NCBI GenBank assembly: GCA_020063545.1
Contig: JAGUUF010000101.1
Span: 1-8,068 of the forward strand
DNA length: 8,068 nt
Source of the DNA: Cytophagales bacterium
Lineage (GTDB): Bacteria; Bacteroidota; Bacteroidia; Cytophagales; Cyclobacteriaceae
Direction of reading: 5' to 3'
In this document: piece by piece, positions 1 through 7,282 of the stretch
Position numbering within the stretch: the stretch's first letter is position 1
How the letters are laid out: the number at the start of each line of letters is the position of its first letter
Position numbers and translations under genes: made by a program
Notes under the pieces: generated by a model
What the model saw: the letters and a program-made list of their open reading frames with translations, nothing else
What the model was told of the DNA's origin: nothing
The model's database searches: none

Positions 1-245
1 CCTTTGTCCCATTTAAATAGTATTCTCCATTGGTCGTTAATTCTGATAGAATAGTAGTCTTTTAAGGTTCCTTTCAATCTCTCCAGTCTATTCGATGGCG
101 GAATCTGCAAGTCTGTCAGATTTTGTGAATTATTTAACATTCTCAATTTTCGTCTTGCTACTTCCTGCAATTCTGTCGCGAAACCCCGAACTCTCTCACC
201 GTGCCATATTTTTTTGGTCTCTTTTGAGCCAAAGGATGTTATCAT
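1..245 (-). CDS. higB: HigB-family (RelE superfamily) mRNA-cleaving toxin, partial: 3' end lies outside the window
   Basis: By reading the minus strand I find an open frame of 81 codons from ATG at 245 to the window edge. The protein begins MITSFGSKETKKIW and carries the HigB pattern NRLERLKGTLKDYYSIRIND (52-71) followed by QWRILFKW (72-79), where a basic Leu-Lys-Gly turn leads into beta strands. HigB toxins are usually about 90-95 residues, so only about a dozen residues are missing, including the usual C-terminal Tyr-His. In this family the toxin is a ribosome-dependent mRNA endonuclease, and higA, an XRE-type antitoxin, normally follows; here it would lie left of base 1. The ATG at 245 is the only usable start, because an in-frame TAA stands at 264-266. 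A four-codon ATG frame (256-242) overlaps this start as ATGA. GC content (about 39%) is below that of neighbouring genes, which fits a transferred module. Family assignment is strong; activity is inferred. Confidence 0.88.
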   Translation of the reverse strand, partial: MITSFGSKETKKIWHGERVRGFATELQEVARRKLRMLNNSQNLTDLQIPPSNRLERLKGTLKDYYSIRINDQWRILFKWDK

Positions 246-260
246 AGTACCGTCATACGT

Positions 261-281
261 TACTTACGTCAAAGGTAAGTA
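261..281. promoter_or_regulatory. Inverted repeat over the -7 box, candidate HigA operator
   Basis: TACTTAC (261-267) and GTAAGTA (275-281) form a perfect 7-base inverted repeat around a 7-base centre. The repeat fully encloses the -7 box at 270-277. HigA-type antitoxins are known to repress their own operon by binding palindromes over the promoter, so this is a natural operator candidate. A second inverted repeat interleaves with it: CAAAG (270-274) and CTTTG (282-286). The repeats are seen directly; the binding protein is inferred. Confidence 0.55.
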
Positions 282-301
282 CTTTGTTTCAGATGTCCAA
301 A
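270..301 (-). promoter_or_regulatory. Bacteroidota-type promoter for the higB toxin gene
   Basis: On the minus strand TTTG (301-298) is followed after 20 bases by TACCTTTG (277-270). This fits the known Bacteroidota sigma factor pattern of a -33 TTTG and a -7 TAnnTTTG. Transcription would start near 262-266, giving a leader of about 20 bases before the ATG at 245. No Shine-Dalgarno-like sequence precedes that ATG, as is common in this phylum. A second TTTG at 310-307 is too far away (29 bases) to be the better -33 box. Confidence 0.7.
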
Positions 302-310
302 CTGTCCAAA
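294..310. repeat. Two direct copies of TGTCCAAA in the higB promoter region
   Basis: TGTCCAAA occurs at 294-301 and again at 303-310, one base apart, giving a 9-base period. On the minus strand the copies read TTTGGACA, and the copy nearer the gene supplies the -33 TTTG. The repeat could be a chance duplication, or a site for a regulator. Nothing else in the window points to which. Confidence 0.5.
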
Positions 311-345
311 AGCAATGCGGCATAACGTTCAGGTAAGTGCAGGTG

Positions 346-2715
346 CTATTCATTTCTCAGGTTCTCAACCGGGTTACTCATAGCCGCACGCAAGGCCTGG
401 GTACTTACAATGGCCAAAGCCACCAGCAAGGTTACCAATCCTGCAGCCGGTAAAATCCACCAATTGATGGTTATGCGGTACGGGTAGCGCTCAAGGAAAC
501 CCGACAAAAACCACCAGGCAACTGGCGAGGCAATTACAAAAGCGATAATCACCAACCGGGAGAAATCTTTACTGATTAATACCACAAGGTTGGTTACCGT
601 AGCGCCTAACACTTTGCGGATGCTTACTTCTTTGGCGCGCTGTTCGGCCGTAAAGGCGGCCAGCCCGAACAAGCCAAGGGCTGTAATAATCAGTGCGAGG
701 CTTGCAAAGATTTTGGCCAGGCTGCTGATTAAGTTGATTTGCGAGAATTTTTTATCAAACTCCACATCGGCAAAACGGTAAGCAAACGGATAGGTGGGAT
801 TGAGTTTCTTGAATACTTCCTCAACTTTACCAATGGAAGCCTGCAGGTCAGCTGTTTTTTCCAATCGTACCGAAATGGTGCTGGTCCAGCCCGGCATAAA
901 CACCATAACGAGTGGCTGAACCGGTTCATAGGGTGAATTCATTATTACATTTTCCAGTACACCCACAATGGTCCACTCACCACCCCACATGGAGATTTTT
1001 GAACCTATCGGGTTGGTTAGCCCCATCACCTCAACGGCAGCCAGGTTAATAACTACGTTGGTTGAATCATTAAAGTCGGGCGAAAAATCGCGTCCTTCAA
1101 GTACGGTAATGCCCATGGTTTTGGCGTAATCGTATTCGGTGGCAATCGTAGTGAAAACCACCCGTGTTCCCGGAGCCATGCCGGGCCACTCTACGGTATT
1201 GTTGGAGAAAATGGAAGTTATCGGGCTATTGGATTTACAAACCGATTTTACCGCACCGGTGTTGATCAACTCGTTTTTAATGGTTTGGTAATTGGTTTCA
1301 AGTTCTCCGTTGGTCCAGATCATCATCAGGTTCTCACGGTCGTACCCGATTTGGCGGTTCTTCACATGCTCAATCTGTTTGTAGATAACGATGGTGCCGA
1401 CAATCAGAAAAATGGAAAAACCGAATTGCAGGGTTACCAGGATTTTTCTGGGTGTAACCGAATCCTTACCGGATTGGATTTTCCCCTTCAGCACCTGCAC
1501 CGGCCTGAATGCCGACAGGTAGAATGCAGGGTAACTGCCAGCAATAATGCCGGTAGTTACAATCATGCTGCCGGCCGCAAGCCACAGTTTCGGATTAGCA
1601 TAATCAATAACCAGTTTTTTGTTAACCAGCGTATTGTATGCGGGCAGCGCCAGTTCAACCAAAACAATAGCCAGCACAAACGCCACCAGCGTAATCAGGA
1701 TGGATTCGCCCAGGAACTGGAAAACCAGTTCTTTTTTACCCGAACCGATGCTTTTGCGGATGCCCACTTCGCGCGCCCGTTTTTCCGAACGGGCTGTGGC
1801 CAGGTTCATAAAGTTTATGCAGGCAATGAGCAGCACAAATACGGCAATGGCTCCAAATAGCTGAACGTATTCAATCATCCCGCCTGAAACCTTTCCGTTT
1901 TCGAAGTTGGAATAAAGTCGCAGGTCGGTAACCGGGTGCAGAAATACTTCCGGACTGGTAAGCGTATCACTGACGTTTTCTTTTACAAGGTTGCGGATGG
2001 AAGCATCCACTTCGGCTTTTGTATGACCTTCTTCCAACTCCACATACATCTGAAAGGAGTTATTGTCCCACCGCTCGCGCGAGTTTCGCACCCATTCCTG
2101 GGTTGTTTCATAAAATGCAAATGGCGTTATGTGGTGGATGAATGAAAAGAATGATTGATCCGGAATGGGTGCCAGTACACCGGTAACCTTCAGTTCGCGG
2201 GTATTATCAATTTTTACAAGCTTGCCCATCGGGTCTTCATCACCAAAGAGTGTTTTTGCCAAATCCTGGGTAAGTACGATGGAGTTCGGATCGGTTAGTG
2301 CTGTATTTACATCGCCCTGAAGCAGCGGAAGGGTAAACATTTTTAACAGGTCTTCGCTGGCGCTGATACCCACTTTGGTAACTTTATTTTCGCCATTGGC
2401 CAGCAGGTAGCCCTCGCCCCAGTTGGTGATAACACTGTACCGGATAGCAGCAGATTGTTCCTTCAGTTTATCCTTAAGTGGGTAGGGCAGCGCAACCTGC
2501 GAACCTACCTTGCCGGAAAACGTCTGGTTCATCATTACCTTGTACAGCCGATCGGCCCGTTCATGGAAGCGATCAAACTTGTATTCGTCAGCAATCCACA
2601 GCAGGATAAGAATGCTGCAGGCGATACCAATGGATAACCCGAAGATATTAATGAAGGAGTAGGTAAGGTTTCGTTGCAGGTTGCGCAGGGTTATTTTCAG
2701 GTAATTAAACAACAT
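346..2715 (-). CDS. FtsX-like ABC transporter permease with two MacB periplasmic arms (second gene of tandem pair)
   Basis: This 789-residue inner-membrane protein has the two-arm layout of Bacteroidota FtsX/MacB-type permeases. Predicted membrane segments lie near residues 19-42, 286-307, 337-357, 378-401, 428-446, 664-688, 719-741 and 752-774, with large periplasmic domains between the first and second (about 43-285) and the fifth and sixth (about 447-663). Each arm has the FtsX cytoplasmic signature: EKRAREVGIRKSIGS (311-325) and EQRAKEVSIRKVLGAT (691-706). The protein ends in the usual NPVENLRNE. Such permeases work with a MacB/LolD-type ATPase as mechanotransmission pumps or in lipoprotein or peptide handling, but no ATPase gene is in the window, so the substrate is unknown. 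The ATG start sits 13 bases after the upstream paralogue's stop, so the two genes are very likely co-transcribed. No Shine-Dalgarno sequence is visible, and no clear terminator follows the stop. Confidence 0.93.
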   Translation of the reverse strand: MLFNYLKITLRNLQRNLTYSFINIFGLSIGIACSILILLWIADEYKFDRFHERADRLYKVMMNQTFSGKVGSQVALPYPLKDKLKEQSAAIRYSVITNWGEGYLLANGENKVTKVGISASEDLLKMFTLPLLQGDVNTALTDPNSIVLTQDLAKTLFGDEDPMGKLVKIDNTRELKVTGVLAPIPDQSFFSFIHHITPFAFYETTQEWVRNSRERWDNNSFQMYVELEEGHTKAEVDASIRNLVKENVSDTLTSPEVFLHPVTDLRLYSNFENGKVSGGMIEYVQLFGAIAVFVLLIACINFMNLATARSEKRAREVGIRKSIGSGKKELVFQFLGESILITLVAFVLAIVLVELALPAYNTLVNKKLVIDYANPKLWLAAGSMIVTTGIIAGSYPAFYLSAFRPVQVLKGKIQSGKDSVTPRKILVTLQFGFSIFLIVGTIVIYKQIEHVKNRQIGYDRENLMMIWTNGELETNYQTIKNELINTGAVKSVCKSNSPITSIFSNNTVEWPGMAPGTRVVFTTIATEYDYAKTMGITVLEGRDFSPDFNDSTNVVINLAAVEVMGLTNPIGSKISMWGGEWTIVGVLENVIMNSPYEPVQPLVMVFMPGWTSTISVRLEKTADLQASIGKVEEVFKKLNPTYPFAYRFADVEFDKKFSQINLISSLAKIFASLALIITALGLFGLAAFTAEQRAKEVSIRKVLGATVTNLVVLISKDFSRLVIIAFVIASPVAWWFLSGFLERYPYRITINWWILPAAGLVTLLVALAIVSTQALRAAMSNPVENLRNE

Positions 2716-2728
2716 ATAATGTTTTTAT

Positions 2729-5152
2729 TTATTCGTTTCGCAATGAATTCACAGGATTGGCAACGGCTGCTTTTACCGATTCAAAACTTACGGTAAGCAG
2801 GGCGATAATCAAGGCGGCTAAACCGGCATAAATAAATACCCAACCGTTAATTTCGATTTTGTACGCAAACCCGTTTAACCAATAGCTCATGCTAAACCAT
2901 GCAACAGGTATGGAAATAACAAAGGCAATAAGTACAAGCCCGGCAAATTCTTTTGACATTAACCCCACAATCTGCGATTCAGTGGCTCCAAAAACTTTGC
3001 GAACACCAATCTCTTTAAACCTCCGTTCGGTCATGTACATTGAAAGTCCGTACAGGCCAAGGCATGAAATAATCATAGCCAACACGGTAAAACTTTTAAC
3101 AATAGCCGAAACCTTTTGGTCTTCGGCATACTGCCTGCTGATGGACTCATCAAGAAACGTGTATTCAAAAGGTGCATCATTAACTACCTCCTTCCATACG
3201 CTTTCCATTTGTTTTACGGCAGAAGAAAACTGGCCGGGCTCAACGGTTGCCAGCAGGTAACGGTAGTGCTTTTTTTCTTTTGGCATAGTAAACAGTAAGG
3301 GGTTAATCGCTTCCTTAAGGGAATTCTGATGGTAATCGGCCATTACACCAATAACCTCAAAAGCATAGTTTACTCCCTGCCAGTCGAAGTATATTTTTTC
3401 GCCTACTATCTGCTCGGGTAGCTTGCCAAATCGTTTTGCCGAGGTTTCGTTGATGATCACTTTTGTATCGCCATCCATTTCGTTGGAGGTAAAGGTTCTT
3501 CCGGCCACCATTTTAATATTCAGCATTTCGATATAGCCGGCATCCACCCGGTTCCTGCGGTTTAGAATAGCGGTATTCATATTTCCTCCCTGGGCGTAAA
3601 ACACCATATCGGACCACACAATTGAACCGGGCAGGTAATCGGCTGCCGAAACTTCGGTTACAATCTTTTTCCGTATTAACTCGCTTCGGAGGGTTTCATA
3701 GGTTGCCTTTGCCTGCTCAGTTTGTAAGGGCAATACAATTTTGGCATTCGGGTTAAAGCCGAGGTCTTTATTGCGGATGTAATCGAGTTGCCGGTTTATA
3801 ATGAGCATGCTGCACACCAGGGCGATGGCAATTATAAATTGAAATACTACCAGGCCCTGGCGCAGGATTCCGTTGGCGTTGCCAAGGTTGAGTCTTCCTT
3901 TAAGTACGGTTGCGGGCTGAAACGAGGATAAGTATAAAGCCGGGTAACTTCCCGAAAGTAAACCTGTAATAAGCGCAATAGCCGACAAGGATATTAATGT
4001 GTAGCGCCAGGCTTCCCCGGTAAGTTGAATTTGTTTATTGGTAAGTTCGTTAAAGAAGGGCAATGCAACCTGGGTTATTACAATGCTCAACACAACTGAC
4101 ACCAATACAATTACTATTGCCTCGCCCATTAACTGGGTAATTAATGAACTGCGGTAGGCACCTACAACTTTGCGCACCCCTATTTCAGTGGCGCGTTTGG
4201 TTGCTTTTGCGGTAGAAAGGTTCATGAAATTGATGCAGGCGATGACAAGAATAAACGCGGCAATGGAACCAATTACATATACGTAAGTAATTCGCGGGCT
4301 TCGACCGATATCGGATTTCAGGTAAATATCTTTTACCGGCTCCAGGCCAAGGGTTTTGGTCATGCCCAGGGCTTTCATGTCGTCTGCTCCGTACTTAATA
4401 AGCAGCTCATTCATTTTCCGAACCACCTCAGCAACGTTCGCACCATCAACCAGTTTAATGTAAGCGGGAATAAAATTTTGTCCGGCCCATTCTCCCTGCG
4501 CTTCCGCGGAGCGCAGGTATTCACCCAATCCTGGGCTTATCATCGACAGGAAGAAGTTGGCTTGTAGGTGACTGCGTTGTTGATCCTTGAAGACACCGGT
4601 AATTTTGTACACCGAAGGCTCACCGCCCTGGCCCACCTTAATCAGTTTGTTAACGGCACTTTCATTTCCAAAAAGTTTGCCGGCAAGCGATTGCGATATA
4701 ACTATGGTGTTGGCATCGCGCAGTGAGGTGGCTGCATCTCCTTCAATAAAATCATAGGTAAGAACATTAAATACCGAAGAGTCGGCAAGGAATCCGTTAG
4801 TTTCATAAAATGTTTTGTCTTCGTATTGAACCAGGTACTGCGCTACTCCCGGAGGATTTACCACACGTGCAGCCTCCTCTATTTCGGGCAATTCAGCTTT
4901 CAGCGTCATGGCAATAGGGGGCGAGGAGGTGCCCAGTTTATCAATTTCACTAACGCCTTCAAATGTAGAGGTGATCCGGTACAGGTTATTAAGCGATGTA
5001 TGGTGCTTGTCGTATTGGTATTCATCCGCAATGAAAAGCACCAGTAGTAAACAACAGGCTATTCCTGCCGACAGCCCGGCAATATTGATGAGGGTGTAGG
5101 ATTTATTGCGCAGCATGTTGCGCACGGCAATTTTTATATAGTTGCGAAGCAT
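2729..5152 (-). CDS. FtsX-like ABC transporter permease with two MacB periplasmic arms (first gene of tandem pair)
   Basis: This is a paralogue of the next gene downstream, with the same plan. Counting from the ATG at 5152 (807 residues), the membrane segments are near 18-42, 291-312, 344-364, 384-406, 434-452, 687-706, 737-757 and 770-790, with two large periplasmic domains. FtsX signatures are KRATEIGVRKVVGA (320-333) and RRFKEIGVRKVFGAT (710-724), and the C-terminus is NPVNSLRNE, nearly that of its partner. A GTG 24 bases further upstream (5176) is in frame, but I chose the ATG because MLRNYIKIAVRN matches the start of the partner, MLFNYLKITLRN, while the extra MPAQQHST does not look like part of the domain. 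The two proteins may form a heterodimer, or may be independent duplicates. The ATPase partner and substrate are not identifiable from this window. Confidence 0.93.
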   Translation of the reverse strand: MLRNYIKIAVRNMLRNKSYTLINIAGLSAGIACCLLLVLFIADEYQYDKHHTSLNNLYRITSTFEGVSEIDKLGTSSPPIAMTLKAELPEIEEAARVVNPPGVAQYLVQYEDKTFYETNGFLADSSVFNVLTYDFIEGDAATSLRDANTIVISQSLAGKLFGNESAVNKLIKVGQGGEPSVYKITGVFKDQQRSHLQANFFLSMISPGLGEYLRSAEAQGEWAGQNFIPAYIKLVDGANVAEVVRKMNELLIKYGADDMKALGMTKTLGLEPVKDIYLKSDIGRSPRITYVYVIGSIAAFILVIACINFMNLSTAKATKRATEIGVRKVVGAYRSSLITQLMGEAIVIVLVSVVLSIVITQVALPFFNELTNKQIQLTGEAWRYTLISLSAIALITGLLSGSYPALYLSSFQPATVLKGRLNLGNANGILRQGLVVFQFIIAIALVCSMLIINRQLDYIRNKDLGFNPNAKIVLPLQTEQAKATYETLRSELIRKKIVTEVSAADYLPGSIVWSDMVFYAQGGNMNTAILNRRNRVDAGYIEMLNIKMVAGRTFTSNEMDGDTKVIINETSAKRFGKLPEQIVGEKIYFDWQGVNYAFEVIGVMADYHQNSLKEAINPLLFTMPKEKKHYRYLLATVEPGQFSSAVKQMESVWKEVVNDAPFEYTFLDESISRQYAEDQKVSAIVKSFTVLAMIISCLGLYGLSMYMTERRFKEIGVRKVFGATESQIVGLMSKEFAGLVLIAFVISIPVAWFSMSYWLNGFAYKIEINGWVFIYAGLAALIIALLTVSFESVKAAVANPVNSLRNE

Positions 5153-5282
5153 AGTTGAATGTTGTTGGGCAGGCACAAGGCTAAATTGGTGCCAGCAGGA
5201 AAACCGGATTTACATGATTTTTTACAGCTTTTTTTAAAAGTGTTCCGACCAATTATGAACGATTCTGTCCGCAAGCGGGCAT
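5153..5282. other. 130-base spacer between the KUP gene and the permease pair
   Basis: If the permease pair has its own promoter it should be here, but I find no good TTTG/TAnnTTTG pair on the minus strand. A run of A residues (minus strand, around 5224-5239) is the most AT-rich part. Just after the KUP stop there is an imperfect inverted repeat (5266-5281) with a two-base centre and one mismatch, not followed by a T run. Whether transcription reads through from kup cannot be decided from sequence. Confidence 0.4.
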
Positions 5283-7250
5283 TTACCGCTGCTCATCGTC
5301 ACGGTCGCGCTTGATCTTGATTTTTGCTGGTGGACCAACCTGGATGGGGGCTTTTTCTACCTCAAGGTTTGCCGCTTCAATACCATAGTGTTCTTCAGTG
5401 GATAGGCTGAACTTCTTCAGGATGCGGTACCCCTGGATGATCAGCCGCTCGAAGTTCGAAATCTCGCTGTCGGGCGAGGCCCACGATTGAATAATGATGA
5501 ACTTAAAATCGGCTGTTTGGCTGTACTTGTGCAGCGAAGGGTACGGGCTTATCAGGTCAATCTCTCCGCTGTCGGCCATTTCGTGCACAATTTTGTTGAA
5601 GATGAGGTTAATGCGGTGGTCGGCTTTAAAGCCGAGTTTTATCCGCACGAAGAAACACTTCTTGGGAATTATAGTATCAACCGAATACTTGCTGGTAAAC
5701 GGGCTGTCCACCGTATCAATGTGAAGGAACCAATACACATCGGCACGTTTGGGGCGTTTGCGGAAAATGGAGTAGATAATGTTGGAATCAATGTACCGCT
5801 TGCTGTCGGCCACCGCCAGGAATACAAGGTTGGTGGCTTCTTTCGGAACGGTTTCATCGGCCTGCAAATCCTTAATCATTTCCACATAATGCTTCAGGTC
5901 AACAAATTCGGTATGCCGGGTGCGTAGTTTTCGCGCCCGTACCTGAACAAACAGGATAATGAACAAAATGCCGGCCATCATAAACGAGAACCAGCCACCG
6001 TGCGAAAATTTATCCAGGTTCGAAACCAGGAACATTCCCTCCAGCGAGAAGAACATAAACCCGAGTGCAACCGAGCGGAGTGTTGACTTTTTGGATAGCG
6101 AAAAATAATACACCAGTAGCGAGCTGGTCATCAGCATATCAATGGTAATGGCAAGCCCGTATGCGCCTTCCATAGCCGATGATTCGCGGAAGATCAGCAC
6201 AACCAGTATGCAGCCCAGCATCAGTATCCAGTTAATGGACGGAATGTAAATCTGCCCTTTGGTCTGGCTGGGATAGCGTACGCGTGTCATCGGCCACAGC
6301 TTTAGCTTCATGGCTTCGTTAACCAGCGTAAACGTTCCGGATATCAGCGCCTGGCTGGCGATGATGGCGGCCAATGTTGCGATGATAATCCCTAACGGTA
6401 AAAACCACTCGGGCATAATGGCGTAAAAGGGAATCTGCCCGCTGAGCGCTTCGCCTTCGTGGCTGAGCAGCCACGCTGCCTGGCCGAAATAATTCAGCAG
6501 CAATGCGGTTTTTACAAATACCCAACCCACCCGGATGTTGCCTTTGCCAACATGGCCCAAGTCTGAGTACAAGGCTTCAGCCCCCGTGGTACAAAGAAAA
6601 ACCGCCCCCAGTATCCAAAAGCCACCCGGATAATGCGTTAACAGGTTAACCGCATACCAGGGGTTAATGGCTTCCAGCACACCCGGGTTTTTTACGAGTT
6701 GCATGGCACCCATGGTGCCGATGGTAACGAACCAGACGAACATGATCGGGCCGAAGGTTGTGCCTACGATTCCCGTACCTACCTGCTGGAAGAGGAACAA
6801 CCCGATGAGAATGGCAATTACGATCTGAACGGTTGGGATATCGGGATTGTAGATGCGCAATCCTTCAATGGCTGATGAAACGCTGATGGCGGGTGTAATA
6901 AACCCGTCAGAAATTAGCGTGGCACAACCGATAATGGCCGGGTACACAACCCAGCCCGCTTTGTACCTGCGCACCAGCGCATACAAAGCAAAAATTCCAC
7001 CTTCGCCCTTGTTATCGGCATTCAGGGCAAGGTAGATGTACTTAATGGTGGTGATTAATGTGAGCGTCCAGAACACGCAGGACAGCCCGCCATAAATGAG
7101 TTCTTTGGTAATGAAATGCTCCCCCACAATAGCTTTAAACACGTACAGCGGTGATGTGCCGATGTCGCCATAGATAATTCCCAGCGAAATCAAAACCCCG
7201 GCCGATGAAAGCGGGATGGTGTACTTACTGCTTGCTTCGGAGGCAGTCAT
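5283..7250 (-). CDS. kup: KUP/HAK/KT-family potassium uptake transporter
   Basis: This is a complete 655-residue inner-membrane protein, slightly longer than E. coli Kup (622). It carries the family hallmarks in order: YGDIGTSPLYVF (27-38), NADNKGEGGIFALYAL (77-92), SDGFITPAISVSSAIEGL (114-131), GAEALYSDLGHVG (223-235), then SQALISGTFTLVNEAMKL (299-316) and GQIYIPSINWIL (332-343). About twelve membrane segments fill residues 14-438; residues 439-655 form a soluble cytoplasmic domain ending in a highly charged tail. Members of this family import K+, generally by symport with H+. Conserved acidic residues of the transport path are present (D29, E129 and E225 by position in the motifs). The usual glycine of GDG is serine here (S114). 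The gene starts 32 bases after the NADH dehydrogenase stop and is probably in its operon. The ATG at 7250 lies just before the first conserved helix; no Shine-Dalgarno sequence is visible. Confidence 0.96.
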   Translation of the reverse strand: MTASEASSKYTIPLSSAGVLISLGIIYGDIGTSPLYVFKAIVGEHFITKELIYGGLSCVFWTLTLITTIKYIYLALNADNKGEGGIFALYALVRRYKAGWVVYPAIIGCATLISDGFITPAISVSSAIEGLRIYNPDIPTVQIVIAILIGLFLFQQVGTGIVGTTFGPIMFVWFVTIGTMGAMQLVKNPGVLEAINPWYAVNLLTHYPGGFWILGAVFLCTTGAEALYSDLGHVGKGNIRVGWVFVKTALLLNYFGQAAWLLSHEGEALSGQIPFYAIMPEWFLPLGIIIATLAAIIASQALISGTFTLVNEAMKLKLWPMTRVRYPSQTKGQIYIPSINWILMLGCILVVLIFRESSAMEGAYGLAITIDMLMTSSLLVYYFSLSKKSTLRSVALGFMFFSLEGMFLVSNLDKFSHGGWFSFMMAGILFIILFVQVRARKLRTRHTEFVDLKHYVEMIKDLQADETVPKEATNLVFLAVADSKRYIDSNIIYSIFRKRPKRADVYWFLHIDTVDSPFTSKYSVDTIIPKKCFFVRIKLGFKADHRINLIFNKIVHEMADSGEIDLISPYPSLHKYSQTADFKFIIIQSWASPDSEISNFERLIIQGYRILKKFSLSTEEHYGIEAANLEVEKAPIQVGPPAKIKIKRDRDDEQR

Positions 7251-7282
7251 GAATAATTAAAGGTATAAAAAGCTCTTCATTT

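Noticed and set aside
311..345. Integron attC site in front of the toxin gene
   Set aside because: GTTATGC resembles a core site, but there is no matching partner site or folded arm in the available non-coding space, which is only about 35 bases.
1285..1860. 191-codon plus-strand frame inside the permease gene
   Set aside because: It lies wholly opposite a well-supported coding region, its product is rich in Asn, Gln and His without any domain pattern, and it is explained as the antisense shadow of the permease.
5266..5281. Inverted repeat after the KUP stop as an intrinsic terminator
   Set aside because: The centre is only two bases, there is a mismatch in the stem, and no T run follows on the minus strand.
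7251..7282. Seven-codon leader peptide and a promoter (TACCTTTA) between the NDH-2 and KUP genes
   Set aside because: The box lacks the final G of TAnnTTTG, there is no well-placed TTTG upstream, and such a short frame is expected by chance.
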